From contig JBCNJP010000019.1 of the NCBI GenBank assembly GCA_039602395.1, forward strand, positions 8,634,997 through 8,698,996: a stretch of 64,000 nucleotides of DNA, read 5' to 3'. Of the stretch, positions 1 to 10,634 are shown one piece after another. Source of the stretch: Deinandra increscens subsp. villosa. Taxonomy: Eukaryota; Streptophyta; Magnoliopsida; Asterales; Asteraceae. Under the pieces are notes generated by a model. It was not told the origin of the DNA. It ran no database searches and saw nothing but the letters and a program-made list of their open reading frames with translations. Both the position numbers and the translations under genes were made by a program. Every line of letters begins with the position of its first letter. The first letter of the stretch is position 1.

Positions 1-1395
1 ATGGAATATTCTTACATTACCCCCCGTACTTTATATTTATTGCATTTTTAACCTTCATAAATAAATAATAAAACCCAATCCTATTATTTTTAAAATCTTT
101 TAACGACAAATTTATTATACTCTTACTTCTCTAACTATTTTATAAAATAAATTACATCATGTCTACATTTGAATATATGGCTTTTAACTAAAACTCAATA
201 GTATCGACGAAATACAAAATAGACTAATCCCATATGAATGTCATACTATATTTAGTGATATTATAACACTATTTTAGGTTCAACCCCATTTAGTATTAAA
301 AATGCACCAGTCTTTTATTAGAAAATTTATTTTAGATCATAAAAACATTGAGTCCCATTCATAAATTACGAGGAATGTGAATATGATGTTGTTAGACATT
401 TAGATGTGAAACCCATCAAAACGACGTAGTTTTGATTAAAACATTTTGAATTTGAAATAATTTCAAATTTGTAATTGATGGATTTATATAAAGAAATAAG
501 GAATAATTCCAAATTGAATGATTTTCAATAAAAACTTCATTGCTTTGATAAATTTCACATTTAAGGTAGATGCCTACAGCACTAGTTAATATTTGTACAA
601 AGAGAAAATGTATATGGGGTTATAACGGAGCTAAGTCACACCACTTAAAACTATGTCGTTTTTATTAACAACACATCTAAATATGGTAAGCAAACTAATT
701 ACACATCTAATTTTAAAAATCAATTAAGACTGTATTATTTTAAGTTTTTAGTTCAAAATCAAATTTAAGTAGTTTTTTTTTTTATCAAAACAACGTAGTT
801 TTTATTTGGTTTCACATCTAACATAGTTACGTGACAACCTCATACTCATTTTCAGCAAACATGTGTGTAATAATTATATAAGAAAAAAATTAGTTACAAA
901 TTAGTTACACAAGTTATTTTATTGGATTCTTGCTCCTAAATTTCTAAATTACCGCTTTTTGTTTCTGTATCTTAATTCTTTTTTAAAAAACGGTATTGTT
1001 AAAGATATAACTTTTCATTTGAATAAGAATATATTGATAGAATATATTAGTTACATATGAATAATTGAATAATTAAAAAAATTCATTGTAATTATAAAAA
1101 ACTAAATCATTAAATACTCTATATTCACTCAATTATATTTTAATAACAATACAGAAATATAATCAATGTTAAACGTGTATATTTAGAAATGGCATTTGAT
1201 AAGTAAATTGTGGTTCATGTAATCATCTATTAGTTGAATACAAGTGTAATTAGTGGCGGATTATCATTATCAACTTAGAAAGGCAACTTTGATTCCGGAA
1301 ATAGCTACGAAGCCTACGAAGGTGGATTGTACTATTTTAGTCCTTAATTGTAACTACCAACATACATAAGGGACCGGTTTGAGAAAACCATATTT
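1..1395. other. AT-rich intergenic DNA, no gene seen
   Basis: No convincing coding exon or RNA gene is visible; there are only short AT-rich runs. The whole stretch is present inverted at about 29384-30781 with scattered single-base changes. Homology to that copy starts at the very first base of the window, so the matched region continues to the left of the window. Confidence 0.7.
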
Positions 1396-1733
1396 TAAGG
1401 CTAAGTGTAATGGTTAAAACCCCATAAAGTCCCACAAGGGGCATTATGTGCCATGTGGACGCTGACTGGGCAAGGGCTTTATGGGGCTTTATGATGTAGT
1501 GGATAAAGCCCCATAAAGCCCCACTATCATTACTTAATATTTATTTTTTTTACTTTTTTTTTAAAACTATTTTAATAAAAATAAAAATTGCAACTAATTT
1601 TTATTTAAAACTTAATTAAAATAAAAATTACAACTAATTTAAAAAATAAAAGATTACAACTTAATTAAAATAAAAATTACAACTAATTTAAAAAAAAAAG
1701 ATTACAACTTAATTAAAATAAAAATTACAAGTT

Positions 1734-3036
1734 TCATTTCTTCTTGATTCGATCCCTCTTTTTGTTATAGAGGGCGAGGTAAACCGGATCACTGTTTTGA
1801 GGCGTTGGTTGGGCAAGAAACTCGAGATCCTTGTCGAGTTGATAATCGTCGATTTGCTCGACTTGCTTCTTTTTTGACCGTGCAATATCTTGAATACTCT
1901 CGGCCACCACCGCATGATATTCGGTGACCGGAGCTTTTCCCCGGTTAGCTCTCGCGAAATCTCGACCTCTTGGCCTCCCACTAGAAGTTTGCACGGGTTG
2001 GGTCGGAGCATCATCATCATCATCATCATCATCATCGTCATCATCACCCGAATCATTCAAATTAATATTGAATGTTCGAACGGTTGAGTCAAACGACTCG
2101 GGATCGGCGGAAGAGGACGTCTTGGATTTCTTGCTTTTTCGGGTTTGACGTGTCGTTATATCCGCTTTCGATTTCCACTTCTCGCTTTGGTAGAGAAACG
2201 ACCAACATTTCTTGAGAGTGAAGTGACCACGCTCCGCTTGGTATTCGGTCACCGCCCTATCGTAAATGTCAGCGTCGTTCGCACCACTCGGCCAATTAGA
2301 TCTGGACCGATCATAGTAGTTCGAGAAAGCTTGACATCTTCTGTTTATTTCTCTCCATTTGGACGACAACGAATCCGGGTTTCGGTATTCGCCCTTCCCC
2401 ATCAACGTGAAAAACTTGGACAGAATCTCGTCCCAAAATTCTCTCGCATCTTGATTGTTTGCTAAAAAAAAAACAGACAAAAGTTAGTAAAAAAAAATTC
2501 TTTTTTTTTTAAATATAACTTTTAGTAAAAAAAAAAAACCTTTTGTCGGGTTCTCCGAATCTTCAACGTAAGCTCGACAAAGAGCGAAACACTCGTCGTC
2601 GCTCCAAAATTTTATCTCCTTTGTCGCTCTCGCGTCGTCCTTTTTTTTTTTGAGATCGTTTACTCTTTCCTCTAGCTTTTTGTTTTGGTTGTGATGCACC
2701 GACCTCTTGTGTTTCTTGGACGATTTCAACGTCCTCATCTTGAAGAGAAAATGGCTGAGATGCTCGAGGGGTTGGAGTTTGTCGCGAGGTTGGAGAAGGT
2801 CGTGGGGTTGGTTGAGGTGGATAACCTCCAAATTGTGGTTGGGAGAAGTGGGAAAAACCTTGAGAGTAAAGGTTCATGTTTGTGAATTGATTCGGGATAG
2901 GTTGAGTGGCGGGGTTCATTGACGGGAATTGAGGGGGATGCATGTTCATAAACATTTGCCAAAGGTTTTGATCGGGTTCGTTCTCCCCGGTATTAGGTCG
3001 AGAGTTGGGTTGGTTGTTGGGTTGGTTGGGAAACAT
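1734..3036 (-). pseudogene. Harbinger ORF1, Myb/SANT-like protein, frameshifted
   Basis: Plant Harbinger elements encode a Myb/trihelix-like DNA-binding partner (ORF1) besides the transposase; copies are often annotated as SANT or NAM-associated proteins. The ATG at 3036 opens an Asn/Gln/Pro-rich N-terminus, then a Lys run, then a SANT-like segment (EIKFWSDDECFALCRAYVED) and, after a 78-bp intron (2539-2462), NNQDAREFWDEI. A NAM-associated-like region follows (HFTLKKCWSFLYQSEKW), then a Ser-rich and poly-Asp stretch and a basic C-terminus. The reading frame breaks at an 11-base homopolymer (2641-2651): the N-terminal frame does not join the SANT frame. Either the copy is dead or the homopolymer is miscalled. 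The intron acceptor and donor are intact. Confidence 0.75.
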
Positions 3037-3193
3037 TTTTAAAAAATATAGAAGTTTATAGAAGTAGAAGAGAACTGAGTTGGTGTGGTGTGTGAAAGTT
3101 TATAAAATAGGTGGGGTATTTATAGTGAAAAAATGTGTTTAAATTAAATAAAAAAAAAAGTTAATGGATATAAATATAGCCGTTCAACAGCTA

Positions 3194-3846
3194 CAGGGGC
3201 GGATCTGTAGTAGGCCCAGAGGTCCCTGGGGACCCCCTCAACTTTGTACGTAAAGTGAAAATTATACAAACGGTTTTTTAATTTCATTTTTTGTGTGATA
3301 AATAGTTAATAAATAAAATAGTTTAGTAACATAAACAGAAACCATGCGCAGCCTAGTGGTAATTCATCTGCCCAATTATTAAATGACCCAAGTTCGATTC
3401 TTTTGGTTCTCCTTTTTCTTTCCTTTTTCCCACCCCTTTTTTTTTCTTCTTTCCTCTCTTGCTCTTCTGGTCCTCTTTCCATTTTCCCAACATTTTTTTC
3501 TTCTTTGCTCTTTCATTTCTTTTTCTCACCTTTTTTTTCCATTAAATTTACTTTTATATAAATAGATAACCATTTTTTTCCCACTTTTTTATTCTTATTT
3601 TAGTGAGAGTATTTTATTATTAAATTTACTGTTGAATAAATAGGTAAAACGCATCTTTTTTGTTTCACTTTTTTTATTAATTTTAGTGAGGAGAGTAAAT
3701 AAAGGGCAACGCACGGTGGGTTTCGGTAAATCCAATCCGGACCAAATTTCTTTTTATATGTTTCTATAAAACTGAAATATCTAAAAATAGTGACTCCGTA
3801 AAAAAAATTGTGGACCTCCTCAAGATCTTTTCTAGTTCCGCCCCTG
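3194..3846. mobile_element. Non-autonomous hAT element inserted in the Harbinger element
   Basis: Terminal inverted repeats CAGGGGCGGATCT and CAGGGGCGGAACT (reverse of the right end) are flanked by 8-bp duplications AACAGCTA (3186-3193) and AACGGCTA (3847-3854), differing by one base. An 8-bp target site and CAGGG ends are hAT hallmarks. The inverted copy of this locus has a single AACGGCTA at the same site and no insertion, a true empty site. No transposase is seen. A tRNA-like stretch lies inside: an A-box-like GCAGCCTAGTGGT near 3348 and a B-box-like AAGTTCGATTC near 3390. Confidence 0.9.
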
Positions 3847-4008
3847 AACGGCTATACTTTTTGGTTTTCTCCCCTTCTCCGGCGTTTTAATCCAGACGCC
3901 CCGGGCGAATTTGGGCACCATAACGCCCCATAACGCCGCAACGTAGTGGGGCGAGGCGTTATATGAGACGTTATAAAGCCCAAAAACGCCCCATTACGAA
4001 TAGCCTAA

Positions 4009-4191
4009 CAGGACCGGTTTTTTAAGTATCGCCCGCCGTTTAATTTACCATCCGCTTGTCACTCTCAACCAAATCCACAGGGTAATTCTGTGTATGCGTC
4101 TTTATAATAAAATTTCGTTCTTCAGTTATACATATACATACAACCTATAGATATAGATATAGAGAGAGAGCAGAAAACCCTAGCTAGAAGA
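4009..4191 (+). promoter_or_regulatory. Promoter-proximal region of the CAT-like transporter
   Basis: Only about 186 bp separate the Harbinger end from the start codon. A TATA-like TTTATAATAA lies at 4101-4110, about 80 bp before the ATG, and a short (AG)n tract follows. The same layout is kept in the inverted copy (27242-27425). TATA assignment is by position and composition only. Confidence 0.35.
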
Positions 4192-5350
4192 ATGGCAATG
4201 GCGATAGACAGCCATCGTTCTTCTTTCTCAAGCTTCAAATCGTACCTAAACGCTCTCCGCGACACTCCCAGCCGGCTCGCGCGCCGCGCCGGATCCGTCT
4301 CCACCGCTTTTGACGAAACAAGCCGTCTTCGACTCGGTTACGGTGGTGGACGCATGAAGAAGACGCTCAGGTGGTACGATCTAATCTGTTTCGGCGTCGG
4401 AGGAATGGTCGGCGCCGGCGTCTTCGTCACCACCGGCACCGCTAGCCACGATAAGGCCGGCCCCGCCGTGATTCTCTCTTACGCCATTGCCGGATTTTGC
4501 GCCTTACTTTCCGCTTTCTGTTACACCGAATTCGCTGTTCACATGCCGGTCGCTGGCGGTGCCTTTAGCTACATCCGTGTTACTTTCGGTTTGTTAATTT
4601 CATTCTCTCGTTAGCGTAAACTCCTCGCATTTTGTGTGATTTGAATATTGATCGAGGTCGCTGATTTTTTCTCAGGTGAATTCATGGCGTTTTTAACCGG
4701 AGCGAATCTGATAATGGATTACGTGTTCTCCAACGCCGCCGTCGCTAGAAGCTTCACGACCTATCTCGGAACCGCCATTGGCGTTTCCGCGGAATCGAAA
4801 TGGAGAATCACCATAACCTCTCTACCAAAAGGTTTTAACCAAATTGATTTCATCGCCGTCGTCGTCATAATCGTCCTCACCGTCATCATCTGTTACAGGT
4901 TTTCAATTCAACATTTTCGTATAATTAAATCGTGATCAATGGCATTCAATTATTCCAATCGATTAATTTCAATTTTATTTTTCATTTGATTTTCATTACA
5001 GCACGAGAGAAAGCTCTGTATTGAACATGATCTTAACAGCTCTTCACATTCTGTTCATACTGTTTGTGATCATAATGGGGTTTTGGAGAGGAGACTCGAA
5101 GAATTTCACTAAACCATCCGACCCGACCCATCCGGGCGGGTTCTTCCCGTTCGGAGCTCCAGGGGTGTTCAATGGCGCTACTCTGGTTTACCTAAGTTAC
5201 ATTGGATACGACGCCGTATCGACACTTGCGGAGGAGGTAAAAAACCCGGTATCCGATATCCCTATCGGTGTTACCGGATCCGTTATGCTGGTTACCGTTC
5301 TCTACTGTTTAATGGCAACTTCAATGTCGATGCTTCTTCCTTATGATCTG
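4192..5350 (+). CDS. CAT6: CAT6/7-like cationic amino-acid transporter, 5' half (exons 1-3), cut by the gap
   Basis: Exons 4192-4588, 4676-4898 and 5002-5350, all with GT..AG borders, encode the N-terminal half of a CAT-type APC-superfamily permease, which imports or redistributes amino acids across membranes. Visible family features are the N-terminal SSFSSFKSYLNALRDTPSRL region, the first-helix motif GVGGMVGAGVFVTTG, the FCYTEFAVHMPVAGGAFSYI segment and STRESSVLNM. Exons 4 and 5 are absent: after exon 3, intron 3 runs into the 500-N gap at 6738, and the DNA beyond it is unrelated. The complete copy is on the minus strand at 27241-23177. The two differ by a few residues (for example R-L-R-L here, R-V-R-L there). 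It is probably an allele whose 3' half is lost in the gap rather than a truncated paralogue. CAT6 versus CAT7 is not resolved. Confidence 0.85.
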
Positions 5351-6737
5351 GTGCGTATTTACTTTGCAATAAATAATAAATTAATGATGCTAATAATTTA
5401 GAAATTAATTAAATTTTAAATTCATTGAACATGTTTGTGTTTGGTTGTGGTTGATGATCTATTTACCACCGCTTTATTTGCATGTCACACGTATTAAAGC
5501 ATTTTCTTCAAAATAGTAAAAAATACAAATATAGATTTGTCATCTAGTTCTTCGAGCTGGTGCGTATGCAAGACAACTAAGCTTTTGGATTAATAGTTAC
5601 GTGGGTAAAATATCCATCTCTTGTTCTTATAATAAAATATGCATTATTATTTTATCAAGAAATACTTACAGCTATGGCTTACCGTATTATCCTAAAGGTG
5701 TCGTTTAGTTATTGAAAGACAAAAGATAAATAATAATTGTTTTTTTTTAAAGCAAGTAATACTTGGTAAGTTTACAATTTGTTAAGTTTTTCCAAAAGAA
5801 GCAATACTTATTTTTGGCGCTTATGTTTTGAAATACATTATTTAAAAGTGTCTGACTAATATAGAAAAATAATTTAGCAATTTGCGGATTTCTTTTTAAA
5901 AGAAAAACAACACCCAATTCTAGTATAGGTATAAGTAGTTGCATCCAACGAAAAGGCTTGTAGTCTAGTGATATGAATTTGTTTGAAATCTTATGAAATC
6001 TTATTTTAACCGTTTTAATTTTTTTTTTTAAAGTACTGGCAACCAGAGGGCTTGTAACTTGTGGTATCAGTGAGTTATGTAGTGGTGTCCTTCAAAAGGT
6101 TGAGGGCTGAACTTTCGTCCTGAATAAACTAGTAGGTTTACCATTAAAAATTATAATGTGTATGTGCAGTGGTTCTAAAATAATGTAATTAATCGCACTG
6201 AATTTTAGAGCACTGAATTTAAGAACAGAATATAGTTTGTCTTCTTCTACTTGAAAGTTAGTGTTTCTTTATACTTAAAAGTTGGTGTTTCTGTAAAATA
6301 ACATTTGTAACGTTTGTGAGATTATAATTAAAATAACATGTGTTATGACAGGTAGTCTATGCTATTTAAGGAGTGTGCTTGTTTTTTAATTATAAATGTG
6401 CAATGTATCAGTTCACGTCTAAATTTCTTTTTTAAGGGGTAGCACATATATAAAATTTCTTTTTCAGGGTAATACATGTTTATAAAAACCTAAAAATCTT
6501 ACAAATGAACCAAGAAAGTACATTTTTTCACTTTGCGTATCAGTTTAAGGGGATGCACGTGCCACTCTTTTAACCATCCTACGTCCGCCCCTAAAGTGCA
6601 TGTCAAATATAGGTGAGTTGTTTCATCATCACTTTTTTCTAGTTTTTTATTATTATTATTTTTTTTATTTTATTGATAATTTGTTTTTATGACTACAAAG
6701 ATTATAGTAGAGTTACTTTTGAAATGCATGACATGTA
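5351..6737 (+). other. Intron 3 (partial) of the CAT-like gene, with an hAT-like fragment
   Basis: The splice donor GTGCGT follows exon 3 and no exon is seen before the gap. From about 5955 to 6600 the intron holds a repeat ending in GTCCGCCCCTAAAG, which resembles the CAGGGGCGGA ends and subterminal DNA of the hAT elements elsewhere in the window. The same intron is complete in the inverted copy (26082-24437). Confidence 0.6.
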
Positions 6738-7237
6738 NNNNNNNNNNNNNNNNNNNNNNNNNNNNNNNNNNNNNNNNNNNNNNNNNNNNNNNNNNNNNNN
6801 NNNNNNNNNNNNNNNNNNNNNNNNNNNNNNNNNNNNNNNNNNNNNNNNNNNNNNNNNNNNNNNNNNNNNNNNNNNNNNNNNNNNNNNNNNNNNNNNNNNN
6901 NNNNNNNNNNNNNNNNNNNNNNNNNNNNNNNNNNNNNNNNNNNNNNNNNNNNNNNNNNNNNNNNNNNNNNNNNNNNNNNNNNNNNNNNNNNNNNNNNNNN
7001 NNNNNNNNNNNNNNNNNNNNNNNNNNNNNNNNNNNNNNNNNNNNNNNNNNNNNNNNNNNNNNNNNNNNNNNNNNNNNNNNNNNNNNNNNNNNNNNNNNNN
7101 NNNNNNNNNNNNNNNNNNNNNNNNNNNNNNNNNNNNNNNNNNNNNNNNNNNNNNNNNNNNNNNNNNNNNNNNNNNNNNNNNNNNNNNNNNNNNNNNNNNN
7201 NNNNNNNNNNNNNNNNNNNNNNNNNNNNNNNNNNNNN
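6738..7237. other. Assembly gap, 500 N
   Basis: Exactly 500 N, the usual placeholder for a gap of unknown size. Open reading frames reported across it are artefacts of translating N. Sequence on the left (CAT intron 3) and right (retroelement debris) is unrelated. Confidence 0.99.
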
Positions 7238-7654
7238 TTTTTGTCGGACCCAGCGGATGGGTGTTCCTCCCTTCGACCGGCGGACGTCCTTGTCTTTGGG
7301 TGGAAGCACGGGAAGCATGCATGTGTCGACCTCACTGGGGTCTCCCCGCTAGTGGGGTTCAAGGGCTCTGGTTTCCGGGCAGGCCAGGCTGCCACGAATG
7401 CTGCTGCTGGGAAAGTGCGCAAACATGAGGAAGCGTGTCTGGCGAATCAACATGTGTTCGTGCCTTTTGCGTTTGACACCTTCGGTTACCTTGCCCCGGA
7501 AGCTGTGGATACTTTGACCCGCGTCCAGAGGGTCATGAACGGGAATGTGGCGACTCCTAGGGGTTTGAATGTGGTTTTCACTCGGTTAGGCTTTGCTATT
7601 CAGAAGGGGTTGGCGGCGCAGCTTGTTGCCCGCCTCCCTTGTACTTCATGTTGA
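7238..7654 (+). pseudogene. Retroelement-like ORF fragment at the contig edge
   Basis: An open frame runs from the gap edge to a stop at 7654 in clearly GC-richer DNA than its surroundings. It encodes a KVRKHEEACLANQHVFVPFA segment and ends with VFTRLGFAIQKGLAAQLVARLP. A decayed relative with the same order of motifs lies at 10407-10634 (-) and 53324-53580 (+). I recognise this block as recurrent, transposon-associated C-terminal sequence in plant genomes, possibly from a non-LTR element, but cannot name a function. The 5' part is missing in the gap. It is not present at the matching end of C3, which diverges at about 7707/54748. Confidence 0.5.
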
Positions 7655-7759
7655 GTTGTAACCGTTGGTTTCTTTTCTTTTTTTTTTAATTTACAAATCT
7701 ACAGTCATGTATGCATTTGAAAAAAAAAACTCGAAACACATGAGATACAGAAACTTGAT

Positions 7760-7933
7760 AATTAGCATTAGTGGTAACAATTCGAATCTATAGCGATAAT
7801 GCTATTATCAGCAACATATGGACTTAATAGCGGCTAGACGTGGCCATTAGCGACGGATTTTTAGCACGACATGTCATTGCTAATGATATTAACAGTGATA
7901 ATGTTGCCGCTATTAAGTTTAATTTTTGTAGTG
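7760..7933 (-). mobile_element. CACTA-like terminal fragment or MITE
   Basis: Read on the minus strand it starts CACTACAAAAATTAAAC, the classical CACTA end, followed by a partly self-complementary stretch with repeated AATAGCGGC-type blocks. Only one terminus is recognisable and no TSD was found. The C3 copy is at 54509-54700. Confidence 0.35.
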
Positions 7934-8037
7934 TACCCAAAGACCACCCCCTTCATCCTTAGACGTCTTTATATACCGAGCCATGGTTATATCCTTGTAT
8001 TCAGTTTTTAAGCTTTTTTATCTAAGTATAATTAAAC

Positions 8038-8070
8038 GAGAGAGAGAGAGAGAGAGAAAGAGAGAAAGAG
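8038..8070. repeat. (AG)n microsatellite, short allele
   Basis: About 33 bp of interrupted AG repeat. The corresponding tract in C3 (54330-54404) is about 75 bp of uninterrupted CT, so the tract differs strongly in length between the copies. Confidence 0.9.
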
Positions 8071-8403
8071 TTATTCACCAAATCTGAGTTCTCTATTTTA
8101 ATACTAGTTGAGACTTGAATTGATATAGGAGCCACATCCAAATCTTAACCAAGAACACGGTTAGCCTGCAGTCATCATCCTGATTAAAGGAAGAAGTCGT
8201 CAACCTTCGATCTTTCATACGCCACAACCACAAATTGGAACCAAGAGTTAGGTTTGATAATGTTGATATGTAATACTATGCGTAATACCAAGTGGTGATA
8301 GGTATTTTTTGCCAATCTCGTGCGCGTCGGTTCTATCCAGATCTAACAGATGGGATAAGGCATGAGTTACATGAATACATATAAGGATTTGGGCTAGGAT
8401 GGA

Positions 8404-8767
8404 TGTTGGATTAATCGGGTTTGATTACGGGTCACGGGTCGGCAGAAAATGGGACATCAAATTGAGATTTAAACGTGGGTTTTGTGGAATATCAACTTGG
8501 TCTATGGTTGAACGAGTTTATTGGAGATTAACGTTGGAAGTTTGTTATCTTGAGAGTCGGTGAACGTGGATTGAATGTGGCTGTGTTTAGTTTTGTTTTT
8601 TAAGTTATAAATAGGGTAGCTTAGTTTATTATTTTCTCTAACTCTTGTAAGCAAAACCTTTCATTTTGGTATATAAGCTTTCTCCAATTCTAGTCTTCTT
8701 CATATATACTTATATACATACGTAAATTTTGTGTGTTGAGTGTGTAAAGAGGGGCCTGAATCCAACA
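8404..8767 (+). repeat. 5' LTR of the TRIM-like element
   Basis: 364 bp, TG..CA ends, same length and by eye the same sequence as the 3' LTR. It is followed after two bases by the primer-binding site. Confidence 0.95.
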
Positions 8768-9605
8768 TTTGGTATCAGAGCCTAGGGCTCGTGAAGACGA
8801 AGAAGACGGTTTGAGAGTCGGTTTCGAGAAGGGGTGTAGCCCTTCGCTGCGGGGCTAACGCAGCAGGAAGCCGGTGTTGTTTCGGGACAGCAGGTGGCTG
8901 TTTCAGGGCTGTCTAGCAGTAGAAGAAGGAGACCAGGAAGTGTTCGTGTCAGTCGTTGTCGCGGGGAAGAGTACCGGTTGAGACGACGGGGGTGACGGGT
9001 GAACACCGGTGTGTCTCGTGGCTGTTTTGTGAAGTTTTTTCAGCAGGGGGTGCTGCTGATTTTCAGCCTTGATCAGTTTGTTCGTGATAAGGGGAGACCG
9101 GCGTTAGTGCGTGAAAAGTGGGCAGAAAGGATCCGTCAAAGCAGGTGGCTTTGGATTCGCTTCGTTTGGCAAGGTGAGAAAACGTTAGAAGTGGGTGGCT
9201 TTGTTTTCTTGGTCGGTGGAGAAGCCTCTTGAACAAGGGTGATCGGTGAAGGTTGTAAAAGAAAAAGAAAAAAAAAACGGTGTGACATTATGGCGTTGGA
9301 GTTCAAATCGGATGGCTTTGGATGTGACCGGGTGAGGTCGTTGATCCGTGATAAGTCAAGATGTGAATGAACGTATCTAACGGGATGCCATGTGAGATGT
9401 TACAAGTGTTGTGAATGATTTAGTGACGACCTTGGACGTGACTGAGGTGAATGTCGGGATGTTCGGGAGAGGTCGAGTTGACGCAGAATTTGGACGTGAC
9501 CAAGGAGGAGGTCGGGTGTCCGGTAAAGTTCGAGTAGAGATCGAGAAGATGGTGATTTCGCTGCAATGAAGAAAAGCGTAATTAAACACCGACTAAGGGG
9601 GTGAA

Positions 9606-9969
9606 TGTTGGATTAATCGGGTTTGATTACGGGTCACGGGTCGGCAGAAAATGGGACATCAAATTGAGATTTAAACGTGGGTTTTGTGGAATATCAACTT
9701 GGTCTATGGTTGAACGAGTTTATTGGAGATTAACGTTGGAAGTTTGTTATCTTGAGAGTCGGTGAACGTGGATTGAATGTGGCTGTGTTTAGTTTTGTTT
9801 TTTAAGTTATAAATAGGGTAGCTTAGTTTATTATTTTCTCTAACTCTTGTAAGCAAAACCTTTCATTTTGGTATATAAGCTTTCTCCAATTCTAGTCTTC
9901 TTCATATATACTTATATACATACGTAAATTTTGTGTGTTGAGTGTGTAAAGAGGGGCCTGAATCCAACA
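9606..9969 (+). repeat. 3' LTR of the TRIM-like element
   Basis: 364 bp, preceded by a purine-rich tract ending AAGGGGGTGAA and followed by the second ATGGA target-site copy. Confidence 0.95.
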
Positions 9970-10406
9970 ATGGAAGTCTGGAACAGATGGATAGATGGAT
10001 GCAGATGCGACTGATCTGAAGATTGGACCTAACAGATGCGGCACAAGAAATCTATAAATAGAGCAATGATAGCTTAAAAAAGGAGATCAGAAATTTTAAA
10101 CTTTAGTTGTGTTAATCACATATGATTCTCTTTATAATTTTACAATAGTTTAACTAAAATAGAGCTTTTTGTTTATGCTTCTTTCATTTCAATCATACAT
10201 TCTCTATATTTCAGTGGAGTTGAGGTTCACTTGGACTATACCAGGGAAAATTTTATTCTTCACCAAGGTTCCAGTGTAATAGTCTTAGTTGAACGTTCCA
10301 AGAAAAAACAAAAAATAATAATAAAAATAAACCTATAAAATAATAATAAAAATAAACCTATAAAATAATAAGGCACTATACCATTCAAAATTAACTTGGT
10401 TGTAAA

Positions 10407-10634
10407 TTACAAGGAGATAGAAGGCAAACGAGCAACAAGCTGCGCCGCTAAACTCTTTTGTATAGCAAAACCAAGCCGTTTAAAAACTACATTAATAGAT
10501 CTAGGTGTCGTAACATTACTGTGCATGACACGTTGGACTCTGCCACGTAGCTCGACGGCCTCAGGTGCGAGAAAACCAAAGATATTAAAAACAAATGATA
10601 TAAACACGTGTTGGTTATTAAGACATGTTTTCAC
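10407..10634 (-). pseudogene. Decayed retroelement-like ORF fragment
   Basis: The minus-strand frame ends FKRLGFAIQKSLAAQLVARLP and keeps the NQHVFISFVF and FLAPEAVELRGRVQRVM segments seen at 7238-7654. It lacks a plausible gene context and upstream domains. The same relic is in C3 at 53324-53580. The product is unknown. Confidence 0.5.

Larger units (their letters stand above)
1399..4005 (-). mobile_element. PIF/Harbinger-like element carrying only ORF1, with a nested hAT element
   Basis: The ends are inverted repeats (GGCTAAGTGTAATGG on the left; the right end reads GGCTATTCGTAATGGGG in reverse) flanked by a 3-bp TAA duplication at 1396-1398 and 4006-4008, the target site typical of PIF/Harbinger. 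Subterminal DNA is rich in CCCCATAAAGCCCC-type short repeats. The only gene-like content is a Myb/SANT-like ORF1 on the minus strand; I see no DDE transposase, so the element is non-autonomous. It ends about 186 bp before the start codon of the CAT-like transporter, so it forms part of the promoter-proximal DNA. A 653-bp hAT element (3194-3846) is inserted in its 5' leader. The second copy (27429-29380) lacks that insertion. Confidence 0.85.
8404..9969 (+). mobile_element. Small non-autonomous LTR retrotransposon (TRIM-like), young
   Basis: Two 364-bp LTRs (8404-8767 and 9606-9969) start TGTTGGATT and end AATCCAACA; by eye they are identical. A 5-bp duplication ATGGA flanks the element (8399-8403 and 9970-9974). 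Just inside the 5' LTR is TGGTATCAGAGCC (8770-8782), the usual initiator-Met-tRNA primer site, and a purine tract (AAGGGGG, near 9595) precedes the 3' LTR. The 838-bp interior has no gag or pol ORF, so it must be mobilised in trans, probably by a Copia-type relative. The LTR holds a TATA-like TATAAATAGGG. In the inverted copy the site is empty, with a single ATGGA (near 53990). Confidence 0.95.

Noticed and set aside
1890..2148. Plus-strand ORFs with poly-Ser or poly-Ile
   Set aside because: Shadows of the poly-Asp codon run of the Harbinger ORF1 on the minus strand; same for 28633-28891.
6670..7654. Long open frames of 200-320 residues across 6738-7237
   Set aside because: They consist almost wholly of translated N; only the 7238-7654 part is real sequence.
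8782..9589. Possible gag-like ORFs within the LTR element
   Set aside because: Only short frames (about 70 residues) without zinc-knuckle or protease motifs; the interior is non-coding.
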